In this document: positions 22,736-30,054 of the stretch, one piece after another
Numbering within the stretch: the stretch's first letter is position 1
How the letters are laid out: every line of letters begins with the position of its first letter
Assembly (NCBI GenBank): GCA_033856535.1
Contig: JAWVEV010000018.1
Span: 1-31,818 of the forward strand
Direction: 5' to 3'
Source: JAWVEV01 sp033856535
GTDB lineage: Bacteria; Actinomycetota; Thermoleophilia; Miltoncostaeales; Miltoncostaeaceae
DNA: 31,818 nucleotides
The notes under the pieces: model-generated
What the model was told of the DNA's origin: nothing
The model's input: only the letters and a program-made list of their open reading frames with translations
Databases searched by the model: none
Made by a program: the position numbers and the translations under genes

Positions 22736-23461
22736 TTAGGTCAAGGCGACGCCGGAGCCGGCCAGGCGCACCGTGGCTCCCACCGCGAGCCATCCCGGGC
22801 GCACCACCGACGCGTAGACGCCGAAGAGGTTCTCGCGCTCCCGCGCCAGCGCCGCGAGCACCCGCTTGTCGCGGTCCAGCGTGTCCGGGTCGTAGGTCGT
22901 GACCACGCAGCGCTCGGTGGGGGAGACCACCCGCACGGTCGGCCCGTCGTCCCCGAGCGCCAGCGTCTCGCCGAGCCAATCGGCCTCGGCGAAGGGCTCG
23001 TCGCCCTCCAACTCCACGATCACGTTCGCGCGGAAGCGCCGGCGGTCGATCTCGTCCTCGCCCAGCCACCCGGCGGCCGCGGCCAGCGAGGCCGTGGTCA
23101 CGAGGTGCACCGGCGCCGCGTCGTGGATCCCGACCGGGCTGGCCGCCAGGGCGACCTCGCGCCCCACGCTCGCGCCGACCCGCTCGGCCAGCCGCGGGTC
23201 GTCCCACGACAGCTCCTCGCCCTCCGGCGTGAGCACCACCGCCCGCTCGGCCGTCTCGGGGTCGAGGTAGCGCGCCCGGTAGCCGAGCAGCGCCCCGGCC
23301 CGGCGGGCCGACAGCGCCTCGGAGTCGTCGACGACGGCGTGCCGGCGGTCGCCCAGGAGCCCGAAGGGGCCGAGGAACGCCCGTCGCACCCGCTCGCCGC
23401 CGAACGACTTCACCGGGAACCGCCAGAGGTCGGCGACCAACCCGACCGGCGCCTCCGTCAC
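22736..23461 (-). CDS. MOSC domain protein (molybdenum-cofactor sulfurase C-terminal-like)
   Basis: 241 aa. N-terminal MOSC beta-barrel (ADLWRFPVKSFGGERVRR, GLLGDRRHAVVDD) followed by the MOSC domain (RFRANVIVE, then PTERCVVTTYDPDTLDRD with C185). These are the marks of YcbX/mARC-like proteins, which bind the molybdenum cofactor through the conserved Cys and reduce N-hydroxylated compounds. Length is slightly shorter than YcbX, with no C-terminal ferredoxin domain, so a partner would supply electrons. GTG start, 14 nt after the stop of a 58-aa membrane protein gene, probably one operon. Confidence 0.9.
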   Translation of the reverse strand: MTEAPVGLVADLWRFPVKSFGGERVRRAFLGPFGLLGDRRHAVVDDSEALSARRAGALLGYRARYLDPETAERAVVLTPEGEELSWDDPRLAERVGASVGREVALAASPVGIHDAAPVHLVTTASLAAAAGWLGEDEIDRRRFRANVIVELEGDEPFAEADWLGETLALGDDGPTVRVVSPTERCVVTTYDPDTLDRDKRVLAALARERENLFGVYASVVRPGWLAVGATVRLAGSGVALT

Positions 23462-23475
23462 GGCGGCCCCGTGTC

Positions 23476-23652
23476 CTAGCGCGTGGTGGCGAGCACGATG
23501 ACCAGGATCAGCAGGATCCCGAGGCCGGCGTAGGTCCAGCGCAGGATCCGCTTTCGCGTCTCCTGCATGCTGCGCAGCTGACGGCGCGCGTTCTCGAGCG
23601 CGGCGGGGTCGTGCTCGGGCGGCGGCCAGTCGTCATCGTCGTCGTACGCCAC
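23476..23652 (-). CDS. Tiny tail-anchored membrane protein (58 aa)
   Basis: Starts GTG; translation begins MAYDDDDDWPPPEHDPAALE, continues with a charged helix (ARRQLRSMQETRKR) and ends in one hydrophobic segment, YAGLGILLILVIVLATTR. So it has an acidic cytosolic tail, a short coiled-coil-like helix and a C-terminal anchor. It lies 14 nt before the MOSC gene and follows rpoD on the same strand after a hairpin. No family recognised; the ordered charge pattern and clean frame support a real gene. Confidence 0.6.
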   Translation of the reverse strand: MAYDDDDDWPPPEHDPAALENARRQLRSMQETRKRILRWTYAGLGILLILVIVLATTR

Positions 23653-23689
23653 CGCCCGAGGGTAGCGCGCCGGCCCCGAGGACGACGAA

Positions 23690-23707
23690 GGGGCCCCGTG
23701 GGGCCCC
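23690..23707 (-). terminator. GC hairpin after the sigma gene
   Basis: GGGGCCC-CGTG-GGGCCCC, 7-bp stem about 30 nt past the stop of the primary sigma gene; weak T-content after it (TTCGTCGTC). Confidence 0.5.
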
Positions 23708-23735
23708 CTCGCGCACCGTCCTCTCGGTGGAGCCC

Positions 23736-24821
23736 TTACGCCACGTCGCGCAGGCGCTGGGCCTCGGCCAGGCTGGCCAGCTTCTGGAGGGACTGGTTCT
23801 CGATCTGCCGGATCCGCTCGCGGGTGACGTTGAACGTGCGGCCCACCTCATCGAGGGTCCGCGGGTGCTCCCCGCCCAGCCCGTAGCGCAGCTCGAGGAC
23901 GCGCCGCTCCCGGTAGCTCAGCGTGTTGAGGACGTCGCGCAGCGCCTCGTTGCGGAGCACCGTCTCGGCGGCGCCCTCCGGGGCGATCGCCTTCTCGTCC
24001 GCCAGGAACTGGCCGAACTCCGACTCCTCGTCGTCGCCGACCGGCTTCTCGAGGGAGACCGGCGTCTGCGCGCTGCGCTTGATGGACTCGACCTCCGTCT
24101 CGGGCAGCTTGACCGCGTCGGCGATCTCGGCGATCGACGGCTCGCGCCCCAGCTCCCCGACGAGCTTGCGCTCGGCACGGTTGATCTTGTTGAGCTTCTC
24201 GACGACGTGGACCGGCATCCGGATGGTGCGGCCCTTGTCCGCGATCGCCCGGGCGACGGCCTGGCGGATCCACCAGGTCGCGTAGGTCGAGAACTTGAAG
24301 CCCTTGCGGTAGTCGAACTTCTCGGCGGCCCGCACCAGGCCCAGCGTGCCCTCCTGGATCAGGTCGAGGAAGGCCAGGCCCTGGTTGCGGTAGTTCTTGG
24401 CGATCGAGACCACCAGCCGCAGGTTGGACTCGACCATCTTCTTCTTGGCGTCCAGGTCCCCGAGCTCGATGAGCTTGGCCAGCTCGACCTCCTGGCGGGC
24501 CGTGAGCAGCGGCACGCGGCCCACGTCCTTGAGGAAGAGCTGGAGGGAGTCGGTGCTGGTGTCGGCCTTGAGGTTGAGCTTGCGCGGCGGGCGGTCGGCC
24601 TCCTCGGCCAGCTGCGCCTGGCGCTCGTCGGCCTCGGTCTGCTCGAGCAGCTCGATGCCGAGCTCGTCCAGGTGCCGGTAGAGCTCCTCGGCCTCGCCCT
24701 CGTCGATCGACACGCCCTCGACGGAGCGCGCCACGTCCTCGATGCCCAGGAAGCCCTGCTCCTGCCCGCGGGCCAGGAGGCGCTGAACCTCTTCCAGATC
24801 GATCATCTCCGCAACCGTCAT
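23736..24821 (-). CDS. rpoD: Primary-type RNA polymerase sigma factor (RpoD/SigA family)
   Basis: 361 aa, short for RpoD, lacking a long region 1.1, as in actinobacterial SigA/HrdB relatives. Region 1.2 DSLQLFLKDVGRVPLLTARQ, region 2 NLRLVVSIAKNYRNQGLAFL through KFSTYATWWIRQAVARAI (the -10 reader), region 3 around RMPVHVVEKLNKI, and region 4 RRVLELRYGLGGEHPRTLDE with helix-turn-helix VGRTFNVTRERIRQIENQ (the -35 reader). The ATG at 24821 is chosen over the GTG one codon earlier because GGAGGTGA ends 4 nt before it. Upstream lies a strong promoter with a LexA-type box. Whether it is the only housekeeping sigma cannot be told here. Confidence 0.93.
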   Translation of the reverse strand: MTVAEMIDLEEVQRLLARGQEQGFLGIEDVARSVEGVSIDEGEAEELYRHLDELGIELLEQTEADERQAQLAEEADRPPRKLNLKADTSTDSLQLFLKDVGRVPLLTARQEVELAKLIELGDLDAKKKMVESNLRLVVSIAKNYRNQGLAFLDLIQEGTLGLVRAAEKFDYRKGFKFSTYATWWIRQAVARAIADKGRTIRMPVHVVEKLNKINRAERKLVGELGREPSIAEIADAVKLPETEVESIKRSAQTPVSLEKPVGDDEESEFGQFLADEKAIAPEGAAETVLRNEALRDVLNTLSYRERRVLELRYGLGGEHPRTLDEVGRTFNVTRERIRQIENQSLQKLASLAEAQRLRDVA

Positions 24822-24890
24822 CACTTCACCTCCGGCTCGGGCCCGAGCGGCGCGACAAAACCATCGTCGCGGCGGACGTTTCCCCGATCA

Positions 24891-24904
24891 CGAACATAGG
24901 TTCG
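24891..24904. promoter_or_regulatory. LexA (SOS)-type box over the rpoD transcription start
   Basis: CGAAC-ATAG-GTTCG, perfect match to CGAAC-N4-GTTCG. It begins 2 nt after the -10 hexamer and covers the predicted start of transcription (near 24900), where bound LexA would repress. Confidence 0.75.
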
Positions 24905-24915
24905 GTACTGTACCG
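24903..24915. promoter_or_regulatory. 13-bp palindrome over the rpoD -10
   Basis: CGGTAC-T-GTACCG, perfect, overlaps the -10 hexamer (24907-24912) and abuts the LexA-type box. Possible second operator; could also be a chance result of the -10 sequence. Confidence 0.35.
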
Positions 24916-24934
24916 CTTCATTGTTTGAAGTCAA
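24907..24934 (-). promoter_or_regulatory. rpoD promoter
   Basis: TTGACT (24934-24929), 16-nt spacer, TACAGT (24912-24907), in an unusually AT-rich patch. Predicted leader of about 80 nt to the ATG at 24821. Confidence 0.7.
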
Positions 24935-25065
24935 GCTCCCGCCAGTTCCCTATCGGCATCTGGCTCAAACGTCGGAGTGTCGGGCCCGCGCCGGCTGTGG
25001 CACGGCTCGGAGACGGCGCGCAACGTGGATTGGCCGTGCGATGGAGGTACCCTCCCACGCCCTCC

Positions 25066-25083
25066 TTAAGCCTCCGTTAAGCC
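25066..25083. repeat. Direct repeat TTAAGCC x2, 11-bp period
   Basis: TTAAGCC at 25066-25072 and 25077-25083, one helical turn apart, in the gap between the TPR-like gene and the rpoD promoter; also GGAGG-TAC-CCTCC at 25044-25056. Helical phasing could suit a response regulator dimer. The rest of this 288-nt gap shows nothing else. Confidence 0.25.
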
Positions 25084-25109
25084 GGAATGGGCGGGTCGTG
25101 AAAAGACCT

Positions 25110-25823
25110 TCAGGGAGTCGTGCGAGCCGCTTCCCCAGATGGATCAAGGAGGGCGTCGAGCAGCCGTCGCGCGGTGACCCCGAGGTCGGTCTCCGCCCCC
25201 AGCGCGACCGCGCGCCTCCACGCCGCCTCGGCCGTGTCCGGGTCGCGCCGGTACACGGCGAGCCACCCCCGGTTGAAGGCCACCAGCTGGCTGCCCGGGT
25301 TACGGGCCTCCAGCGCCGCGAGATCCTCGGCCGCGCGCCGCTTGGCCGCGGCGTCGCCGCGGGCGGCGTCGTTCAGGATCTTCCCGACGATGGCGGGGAG
25401 GAAGTCGGCGTCGAGCGTGAAGGCGTCCCCGTAGGCCGTTGCGGCCGCGGCGGTCTGGCCCAGGCCGCCCAGCACGGCGGCCAGCTCGACGGCCTTCTGC
25501 GGGGAGGCGCTGAGCGCGAGCTCCTGCCGGAGCGTGGTCACCTGCTCGGCCGGCGGCAGCTCGGCCACCTCCCTCGGAAGCGGCCGGTCGAGCACCAGCG
25601 CGAGCGGCGGCAGGCCCTCCGGCCGGTCGGCGTCGGGGAGGACCACGTCCCCGGCCACCGGCTGCGCCGCGTCGCGGGCGCCGGCGCCGACCGGGTCGTC
25701 CAGGCCCATTGCCAGCAGCACGGCGGCGCCGGCGGCCACGACCCAGATCGCCAGCACGACGGCCAGCCGCCGGGCGCCGATCCGCGCGAGCGCGGCGGCC
25801 GGGCGGTTCGGGGGATCGGCCAC
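25110..25823 (-). CDS. Membrane-anchored TPR-like protein
   Basis: 237 aa. One transmembrane segment near the N-terminus (about 19-39, LAVVLAIWVVAAGAAVLLAM), then an outside region of helical repeats: SASPQKAVELAAVLGGLGQT, AATAYGDAFTLDADFLPAI, PGSQLVAFNRGWLAVYRRDP, and TAEAAWRRAVALGAETDLG. These read as degenerate tetratricopeptide repeats, likely a protein-interaction scaffold. The GTG start has TAACGT exactly 6 nt upstream and no ribosome-binding site (leaderless candidate). It diverges from the PilT gene. Confidence 0.8.
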   Translation of the reverse strand: MADPPNRPAAALARIGARRLAVVLAIWVVAAGAAVLLAMGLDDPVGAGARDAAQPVAGDVVLPDADRPEGLPPLALVLDRPLPREVAELPPAEQVTTLRQELALSASPQKAVELAAVLGGLGQTAAAATAYGDAFTLDADFLPAIVGKILNDAARGDAAAKRRAAEDLAALEARNPGSQLVAFNRGWLAVYRRDPDTAEAAWRRAVALGAETDLGVTARRLLDALLDPSGEAARTTP

Positions 25824-25898
25824 GCCGCGACGTTACGCCACGCCCGGGGCGACGGCCGCGGGCGGTGTCCCGGCCCGCGGGGACGGACGTCGCTCATG

Positions 25899-25919
25899 AT
25901 CGGCACCGGCGCTGCCGAT
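25899..25919 (+). promoter_or_regulatory. Hairpin 11 nt before the pilT start
   Basis: ATCGGCA-CCGGCGC-TGCCGAT, perfect 7-bp stem. It lies in the divergent gap with the TPR-like gene and could be an operator or a leader structure. Confidence 0.3.
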
Positions 25920-25930
25920 GTCGAAGTGAG

Positions 25931-27061
25931 ATGAGCGCCGCGCCCCCTCGCCCGTCCGATGCCGGTCTCGGCAACCTCCTCGCCTACGCGGTCCGGCGCG
26001 GGGCGAGCGACGTGCACCTGAAGGCCGGCGCGCGCCCGGTGGTGCGCGCGAACGGGATCCTCGAGCTGGTGTCGGGCGCGGCGACGCTCGAGCCCGAGGA
26101 CACCGAGCGCTTCGCCGACGAGCTCCTGAACGGCCACGAGCACAAGCGCGCGGAGCTGGTCGCCGACGGCGAGGCCGACCTCTCGCACGAGCGGACCGGC
26201 ATCGGGCGCTTCCGCGTGAGCATCTTCCGCCAGCGCGGCACGGTCAGCATCGTCCTGCGCGTGGTGCCGGCCCGGGTGATGACGCTGGAGGAGCTGGGCC
26301 TGCCGCCGGCGGTGAGCCAGCTGGCCGGCGAGGAGCGCGGGATCATCCTCGTCACCGGGACCACCGGCTCCGGCAAGAGCACGACGCTCGCCGCGATGAT
26401 CGACCAGATCAACCGGTCGACCCACAAGCACGTGGTCACGATCGAGGACCCGATCGAGATGCTCCACACGGACCGGGGCTCGCTGATCAACCAGCGCGAG
26501 GTGGGGCTCGACACGCCGTCGTTCGCCGCGGCGCTCCGGCGCGTGCTGCGCCAGGACCCCGACGTGATCATGATCGGCGAGATCCGCGACCTGATCACGA
26601 TGGAGACCGCCCTCAGCGCGGCCGAGACCGGCCACCTGGTGCTCTCCACGATGCACACGCTGGACGCCACCGAGACGGTCAACCGCGCGATCGGGCTCTT
26701 CCCGCTGCACCAGCAGGGCCCGGTGCGGGCGATGCTCGCCGGCACCCTCAAGGGCATCATCAGCCAGCGCCTGGTCAAGACCGCCGACGGGGCCGGCCGC
26801 GTGGCCGCCTGCGAGGTGCTGGTCAGCACCGGCCGCGCGCGGGACATGATCCTGAACCCCGACGACACGGGCCGCCTCCACGAGGTGATCCGCGAGGGCG
26901 AGTACTACGGGATGCAGACCTTCGACCAGTCGCTCTTCGACCACGTCACCAGCGGCCGGGTCACCCTGGACGCGGCGATCGCCGCCGCCACCAGCCCGCA
27001 CGACTTCAAGCTGATGCTGGATTCCGGCGCCGCGCGCCGGGACGCCGCCCAGCTGGCCTGA
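25931..27061 (+). CDS. pilT: Twitching-motility ATPase PilT
   Basis: 376 aa. Hexameric secretion-type ATPase that powers pilus retraction. Walker A GTTGSGKST at 143-151, Asp box TIEDPIE at 170-176, Walker B DVIMIGEIRD at 211-220, His box THLVLSTMHT-like stretch at 233-243 (TGHLVLSTMHT). N-terminal ASDVHLKAGARP matches the PilT PAS-like domain. AIGLFP near 253-258 is in the place of the C-terminal retraction motif, preceded by helical RAIGLFPLHQQ. The ATG at 25931 follows GAAGTGAG. No other pilus genes (pilB, pilC, pilM-Q, pilin) are in the window, so it is an orphan here. Confidence 0.92.
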   Translation: MSAAPPRPSDAGLGNLLAYAVRRGASDVHLKAGARPVVRANGILELVSGAATLEPEDTERFADELLNGHEHKRAELVADGEADLSHERTGIGRFRVSIFRQRGTVSIVLRVVPARVMTLEELGLPPAVSQLAGEERGIILVTGTTGSGKSTTLAAMIDQINRSTHKHVVTIEDPIEMLHTDRGSLINQREVGLDTPSFAAALRRVLRQDPDVIMIGEIRDLITMETALSAAETGHLVLSTMHTLDATETVNRAIGLFPLHQQGPVRAMLAGTLKGIISQRLVKTADGAGRVAACEVLVSTGRARDMILNPDDTGRLHEVIREGEYYGMQTFDQSLFDHVTSGRVTLDAAIAAATSPHDFKLMLDSGAARRDAAQLA

Positions 27062-27131
27062 GAGAGCTCTCCGGCCGGGAATCCCCCGAATCCGGCGCGC
27101 GGCGAAACCGGTGGTACCATCGCTCGCGACC

Positions 27132-27506
27132 ATGTCGTCGATGTCTCCCCCCGCAGGAGCCGGCCACGAGTGTCCGGTCCTGGCCACCGCCCGGATCGTT
27201 TCGGGCAAGTGGACCCTCCTGGTCCTGCGCGATCTCGCCGGCGGCACCTGCCGCTTCAGCGAGCTTCAGCGATCCCTCGCCGGGATCAGCCCGCGCACCC
27301 TCTCGCAGCGCCTGCGGGCGCTCGAGGACGAGGGGATCATCGTGCGCCGCGCGCACGCCGAGACCCCGCCGCGGGTGGACTACCGCCTCACGCCGAAGGG
27401 CCGTGACCTGGTGCCGATCGTGGAGGCCATGCGCGAGTACGGCTCGCGCTGGCTCCCCGAGGACGAGGCCGTCGAGCGGCAGCCCGTGGGGGCCGCGGCG
27501 GACTAA
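27132..27506 (+). CDS. HxlR-family transcriptional regulator
   Basis: 124 aa winged helix. ECPVLATARIVSGKWTLLVL at the start includes the conserved Cys (C14) often used for redox or electrophile sensing in this family; then FSELQRSLAGISPRTLSQRL (recognition helix) and the wing VDYRLTPKGRDL. ATG at 27132 preferred, although GTG 27111 and ATG 27141 are in frame; TACCAT at 27115-27120 looks like its -10 and would exclude the GTG. Its TAA overlaps the stop of the convergent methyltransferase gene. Target genes unknown. Confidence 0.9.
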   Translation: MSSMSPPAGAGHECPVLATARIVSGKWTLLVLRDLAGGTCRFSELQRSLAGISPRTLSQRLRALEDEGIIVRRAHAETPPRVDYRLTPKGRDLVPIVEAMREYGSRWLPEDEAVERQPVGAAAD

Positions 27507-28423
27507 CCCGGGCGGCGGGTGCGAAGGAAGCGCACCGGCAGGTAGAGCGTGTGGGGGGTGCGCCGATCGAGCACCTTGCGCAGCTCGGCCTTGCCCTCGT
27601 CATCGAGCAGGTGGGCGATGTAGGTGCGCGAGAAGAGGCGCCAGGCGTCCTCGCCGTCCTCCATCACGGCCGCGAGCTGCACGTCCTGCTCCTCGGGGAT
27701 GAGCATCCCGATCTCGGCGAAGGCGGCCCGGTCGGCGGGCTCGTCGGGGAAGCTGGCCCGGCTGGCGCGCCCGGCCAGGGCGCCCGGGGCGCGCCGGCCA
27801 ACCACGGCCACCACGGCGCCCATGAAGGAGGCGTCCATCGGGCGGAGGCGGTCGAAGGCCATCACGCTGGCCACCATCCGCCCGCCGGGGCGCAGCGCCC
27901 GGTAGGCCTCGCCGATCACCGCGTGCAGATCGGTCACCTGGTCGAGCACCAGGCTGGCGACGACGCAGTCGAAGGAGCGGTCGGGGATCGCGGTGAGCCG
28001 CTCGGCGGGGCAGCGGCGGAAGGCCACCGGCGCGCCCTCGGGCGTCTTCTCCCGGGCGTACTCGATCGCCTCCTGGCAGACGTCCAGACCCACCACGAGG
28101 CCATCCGCGCCGACCGCCTTGGCCGCCGAGCGGGTCGCGCCGCCGGATCCGCAGCCGATGTCGAGCACCCGCTCGCCGGCCACCAGCGAGGCCCATCCCA
28201 CCAGGCTGTCGTAGAGGTGGACGCCGCGGTTCCCCGGGAGGATCGCCAGCGACTCCTCGGTCGCGCCCGGGTCGAGCGCGTGCACCGCGCGGTAGAAGGT
28301 CGCCGCGAGCGGGCCGGTCAGGCGCGCGCCCTCGGAGAGCCGCGCGCGGACGTGCGCCAGCGTCTCAGCCGGGTCGTCGTGCGTTGGTGGGGCCTGGCCG
28401 GCCGCGTCCTGCCGAGGGTCCAT
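27503..28423 (-). CDS. SAM-dependent class I methyltransferase
   Basis: 306 aa. Rossmann methyltransferase: motif I VLDIGCGSGG at 86-95, acidic loop VVGLDVCQEAIEYAR, motif IV DCVVASLVLDQVTDL, motif VI LRPGGRMVAS. This is the UbiE/Methyltransf_11 style; substrate unknown. The N-terminal 85 residues are helical (TGPLAATFYRAVHALDPGAT). The ATG at 28423 is chosen because the longer frame runs through GC shadow and across the divergent ligase promoter. It converges with the HxlR gene and diverges from the DNA ligase gene, 63 nt apart. Confidence 0.88.
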   Translation of the reverse strand: MDPRQDAAGQAPPTHDDPAETLAHVRARLSEGARLTGPLAATFYRAVHALDPGATEESLAILPGNRGVHLYDSLVGWASLVAGERVLDIGCGSGGATRSAAKAVGADGLVVGLDVCQEAIEYAREKTPEGAPVAFRRCPAERLTAIPDRSFDCVVASLVLDQVTDLHAVIGEAYRALRPGGRMVASVMAFDRLRPMDASFMGAVVAVVGRRAPGALAGRASRASFPDEPADRAAFAEIGMLIPEEQDVQLAAVMEDGEDAWRLFSRTYIAHLLDDEGKAELRKVLDRRTPHTLYLPVRFLRTRRPG

Positions 28424-28486
28424 GGGGCCGCCGATCCTACCGGGGGCGCGGGCGCGACCGCGCCTCCCCGGATAGCGTGCGGCCCC

Positions 28487-29455
28487 ATGAGCCGCGGCTT
28501 TCACGGCCTCCCGCTGGGCCCGCCGCTCCCGCCCCAGCTGGCGCGCTCGGCGTCGGAGCTGCCGCGTGGGGACGGGTGGCACTACGAGCCGAAGCTCGAC
28601 GGCTACCGGGCGATCGTCTTCGTCGCCGGCGACCGGGTGCACGTGCAGTCGCGCGGGGGCAAGCCGCTGGAGCGCTACTTCCCCGAGCTCGCCTTTCCCG
28701 AGGGCCGCTACGTCCTCGACGGCGAGGTGGTGATCGACGACCCGAACGGCGGCCAGGACTTCGAGCTGCTCTCACAGCGGATCCATCCGGCGCAGTCGCG
28801 GATCGACCGCCTGTCGGGCGAGTTCCCCGCCCGGTTCGCGGCCTTCGACGTGCTGGCGATCGGCGACGAGCCGCTGCTCGAGCTTCCGCTGGCCGAGCGC
28901 CGCGCCGCGGCCGCGGGCCTGCCGGGCGGGATCGTCCTGATGGACGGCACCGCCGACCGCGACGCCGCCGAGGTCTGGCTGGACACCGGCGAGGGCGTGA
29001 TGGCCAAGCGCCTCGACGCGCCCTACCGGCCCGGCGAGCGCGTCGGGATGACCAAGATCAAGCGCCGGCGCACGATCGACTGCGTGGTGATGGGCTGGCG
29101 GCCGGGGACCGTCGAGGACACGGTCGGCTCGCTGATCCTCGGGCTCTACGACGGCGACGCCCTGCGCCCGGTGGGGCACTGCGCCAGCTTCACCGCCGCC
29201 CGCAAGCGCGAGCTGCGCGAGGTGGTGCGCCCGCTGGAGAGCGGGGAGCGCGGCATGGGGGACCAGAGCCGCTGGAGCGCCGGGCGCGAGGTGGAGTGGG
29301 TGGCCATGCGGCCGGAGCTGGTCGTCGAGGTGACCTACGACCACGCCAGCGGCGGGCGCATCCGCCACGGCGCGAAGCTCCTACGCTTCCGCCCGGACCG
29401 CGACCCGCGCAGCTGCGCCTTCGAGCAGCTCGGCACGCGGTCGCGGCACGAGTGA
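28487..29455 (+). CDS. ATP-dependent DNA ligase (LigC/LigD ligase-domain type)
   Basis: 322 aa: adenylation domain plus OB fold only, as in mycobacterial LigC. K36 in EPKLDGYRA is the adenylated lysine (motif I); then RYVLDGEVVI (motif III region), ARFAAFDVLA, EGVMAKRLDAPY (motif IV) and MTKIKRRRTIDCVVMGWRPG (motif V). No polymerase, nuclease or Ku gene adjoins. Mycobacterial LigC serves accessory end-joining or base-excision repair, so a back-up repair role is likely here. No ribosome-binding site; TAGCGT (28473-28478) lies 8 nt before the ATG. Confidence 0.93.
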   Translation: MSRGFHGLPLGPPLPPQLARSASELPRGDGWHYEPKLDGYRAIVFVAGDRVHVQSRGGKPLERYFPELAFPEGRYVLDGEVVIDDPNGGQDFELLSQRIHPAQSRIDRLSGEFPARFAAFDVLAIGDEPLLELPLAERRAAAAGLPGGIVLMDGTADRDAAEVWLDTGEGVMAKRLDAPYRPGERVGMTKIKRRRTIDCVVMGWRPGTVEDTVGSLILGLYDGDALRPVGHCASFTAARKRELREVVRPLESGERGMGDQSRWSAGREVEWVAMRPELVVEVTYDHASGGRIRHGAKLLRFRPDRDPRSCAFEQLGTRSRHE

Positions 29456-29483
29456 CCGATCACACCGGACGGGAGGTCCGCGA

Positions 29484-30005
29484 ATGACGACTGCGCTGCT
29501 TCGAGGTCTGGCCACCTGCGTCGTGGCCGGCGGGCTGCTGCTCGCGGGCTGCGGCGGCGACGGGGACGACCCGGCGCCATCGGGCTCCGGCACGACGGGG
29601 GCCGCCACGACCGGGACGGCGCCGGGCGGCCCCACGCTGGCCGCCTCTCAGGAGGTCGTCGACCTGATCAACGGGTTCGTCGCCGACCTGCCCGACCTGG
29701 AGACGATCGACCGGACCGACCCGACGGCGCTCGCCGCGGCGGCCGCGAGCTACGGCGACGCCGCCGGGGCGATCGAGGCCAAGGTCCAGGAGGTCGAGGC
29801 GCACGAGTGCGTGGAGGAGCTGGCCCTCCAGCAGGCGGGCGTCATGAGCGACATCTCCGACCTGGTGGAGGCGGCGCTGGACGGGCGGCTCGACGACGTG
29901 AGCGTGATCACCCAGCGCATCCAGGGCTTCGACGAGCCGGCCTTCGAGGCGGCGAAGGAGGAGTGCAAGACGACCGTCGGCTACAAGGGCCGCGAGGACT
30001 TCTAG
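29484..30005 (+). CDS. Putative lipoprotein
   Basis: 173 aa. Signal peptide with lipobox L20-A21-G22-C23 (LLLAGCGG); C23 would be lipid-modified and the protein anchored outside the membrane. A low-complexity Gly/Thr/Pro/Ser linker (about 24-50) leads to a helical domain (EVVDLINGFVADLPDLETID onward), with Cys at HECVEE and EECKTT that may pair. Function unknown. GGGAGG lies 8 nt before the ATG. It follows the ligase gene by 28 nt and may share its transcript. A large hairpin follows the stop. Confidence 0.85.
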   Translation: MTTALLRGLATCVVAGGLLLAGCGGDGDDPAPSGSGTTGAATTGTAPGGPTLAASQEVVDLINGFVADLPDLETIDRTDPTALAAAAASYGDAAGAIEAKVQEVEAHECVEELALQQAGVMSDISDLVEAALDGRLDDVSVITQRIQGFDEPAFEAAKEECKTTVGYKGREDF

Positions 30006-30018
30006 CGCGAGACCGGCC

Positions 30019-30054
30019 GGTGGCCGCCCGCCTCAGCCGAGCGCGGCGGCCACC
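30019..30054. terminator. Bidirectional hairpin between lipoprotein and ATPase genes
   Basis: GGTGGCCGCC (30019-30028) pairs perfectly with GGCGGCCACC (30045-30054), 10-bp stem, 16-nt loop that contains the ATPase stop codon. Convergent position suggests a terminator for both strands; no T-run. Confidence 0.5.

Noticed and set aside
24822..24824. GTG one codon earlier as start of the rpoD gene.
   Set aside because: The ATG at 24821 has better spacing to GGAGGTGA.
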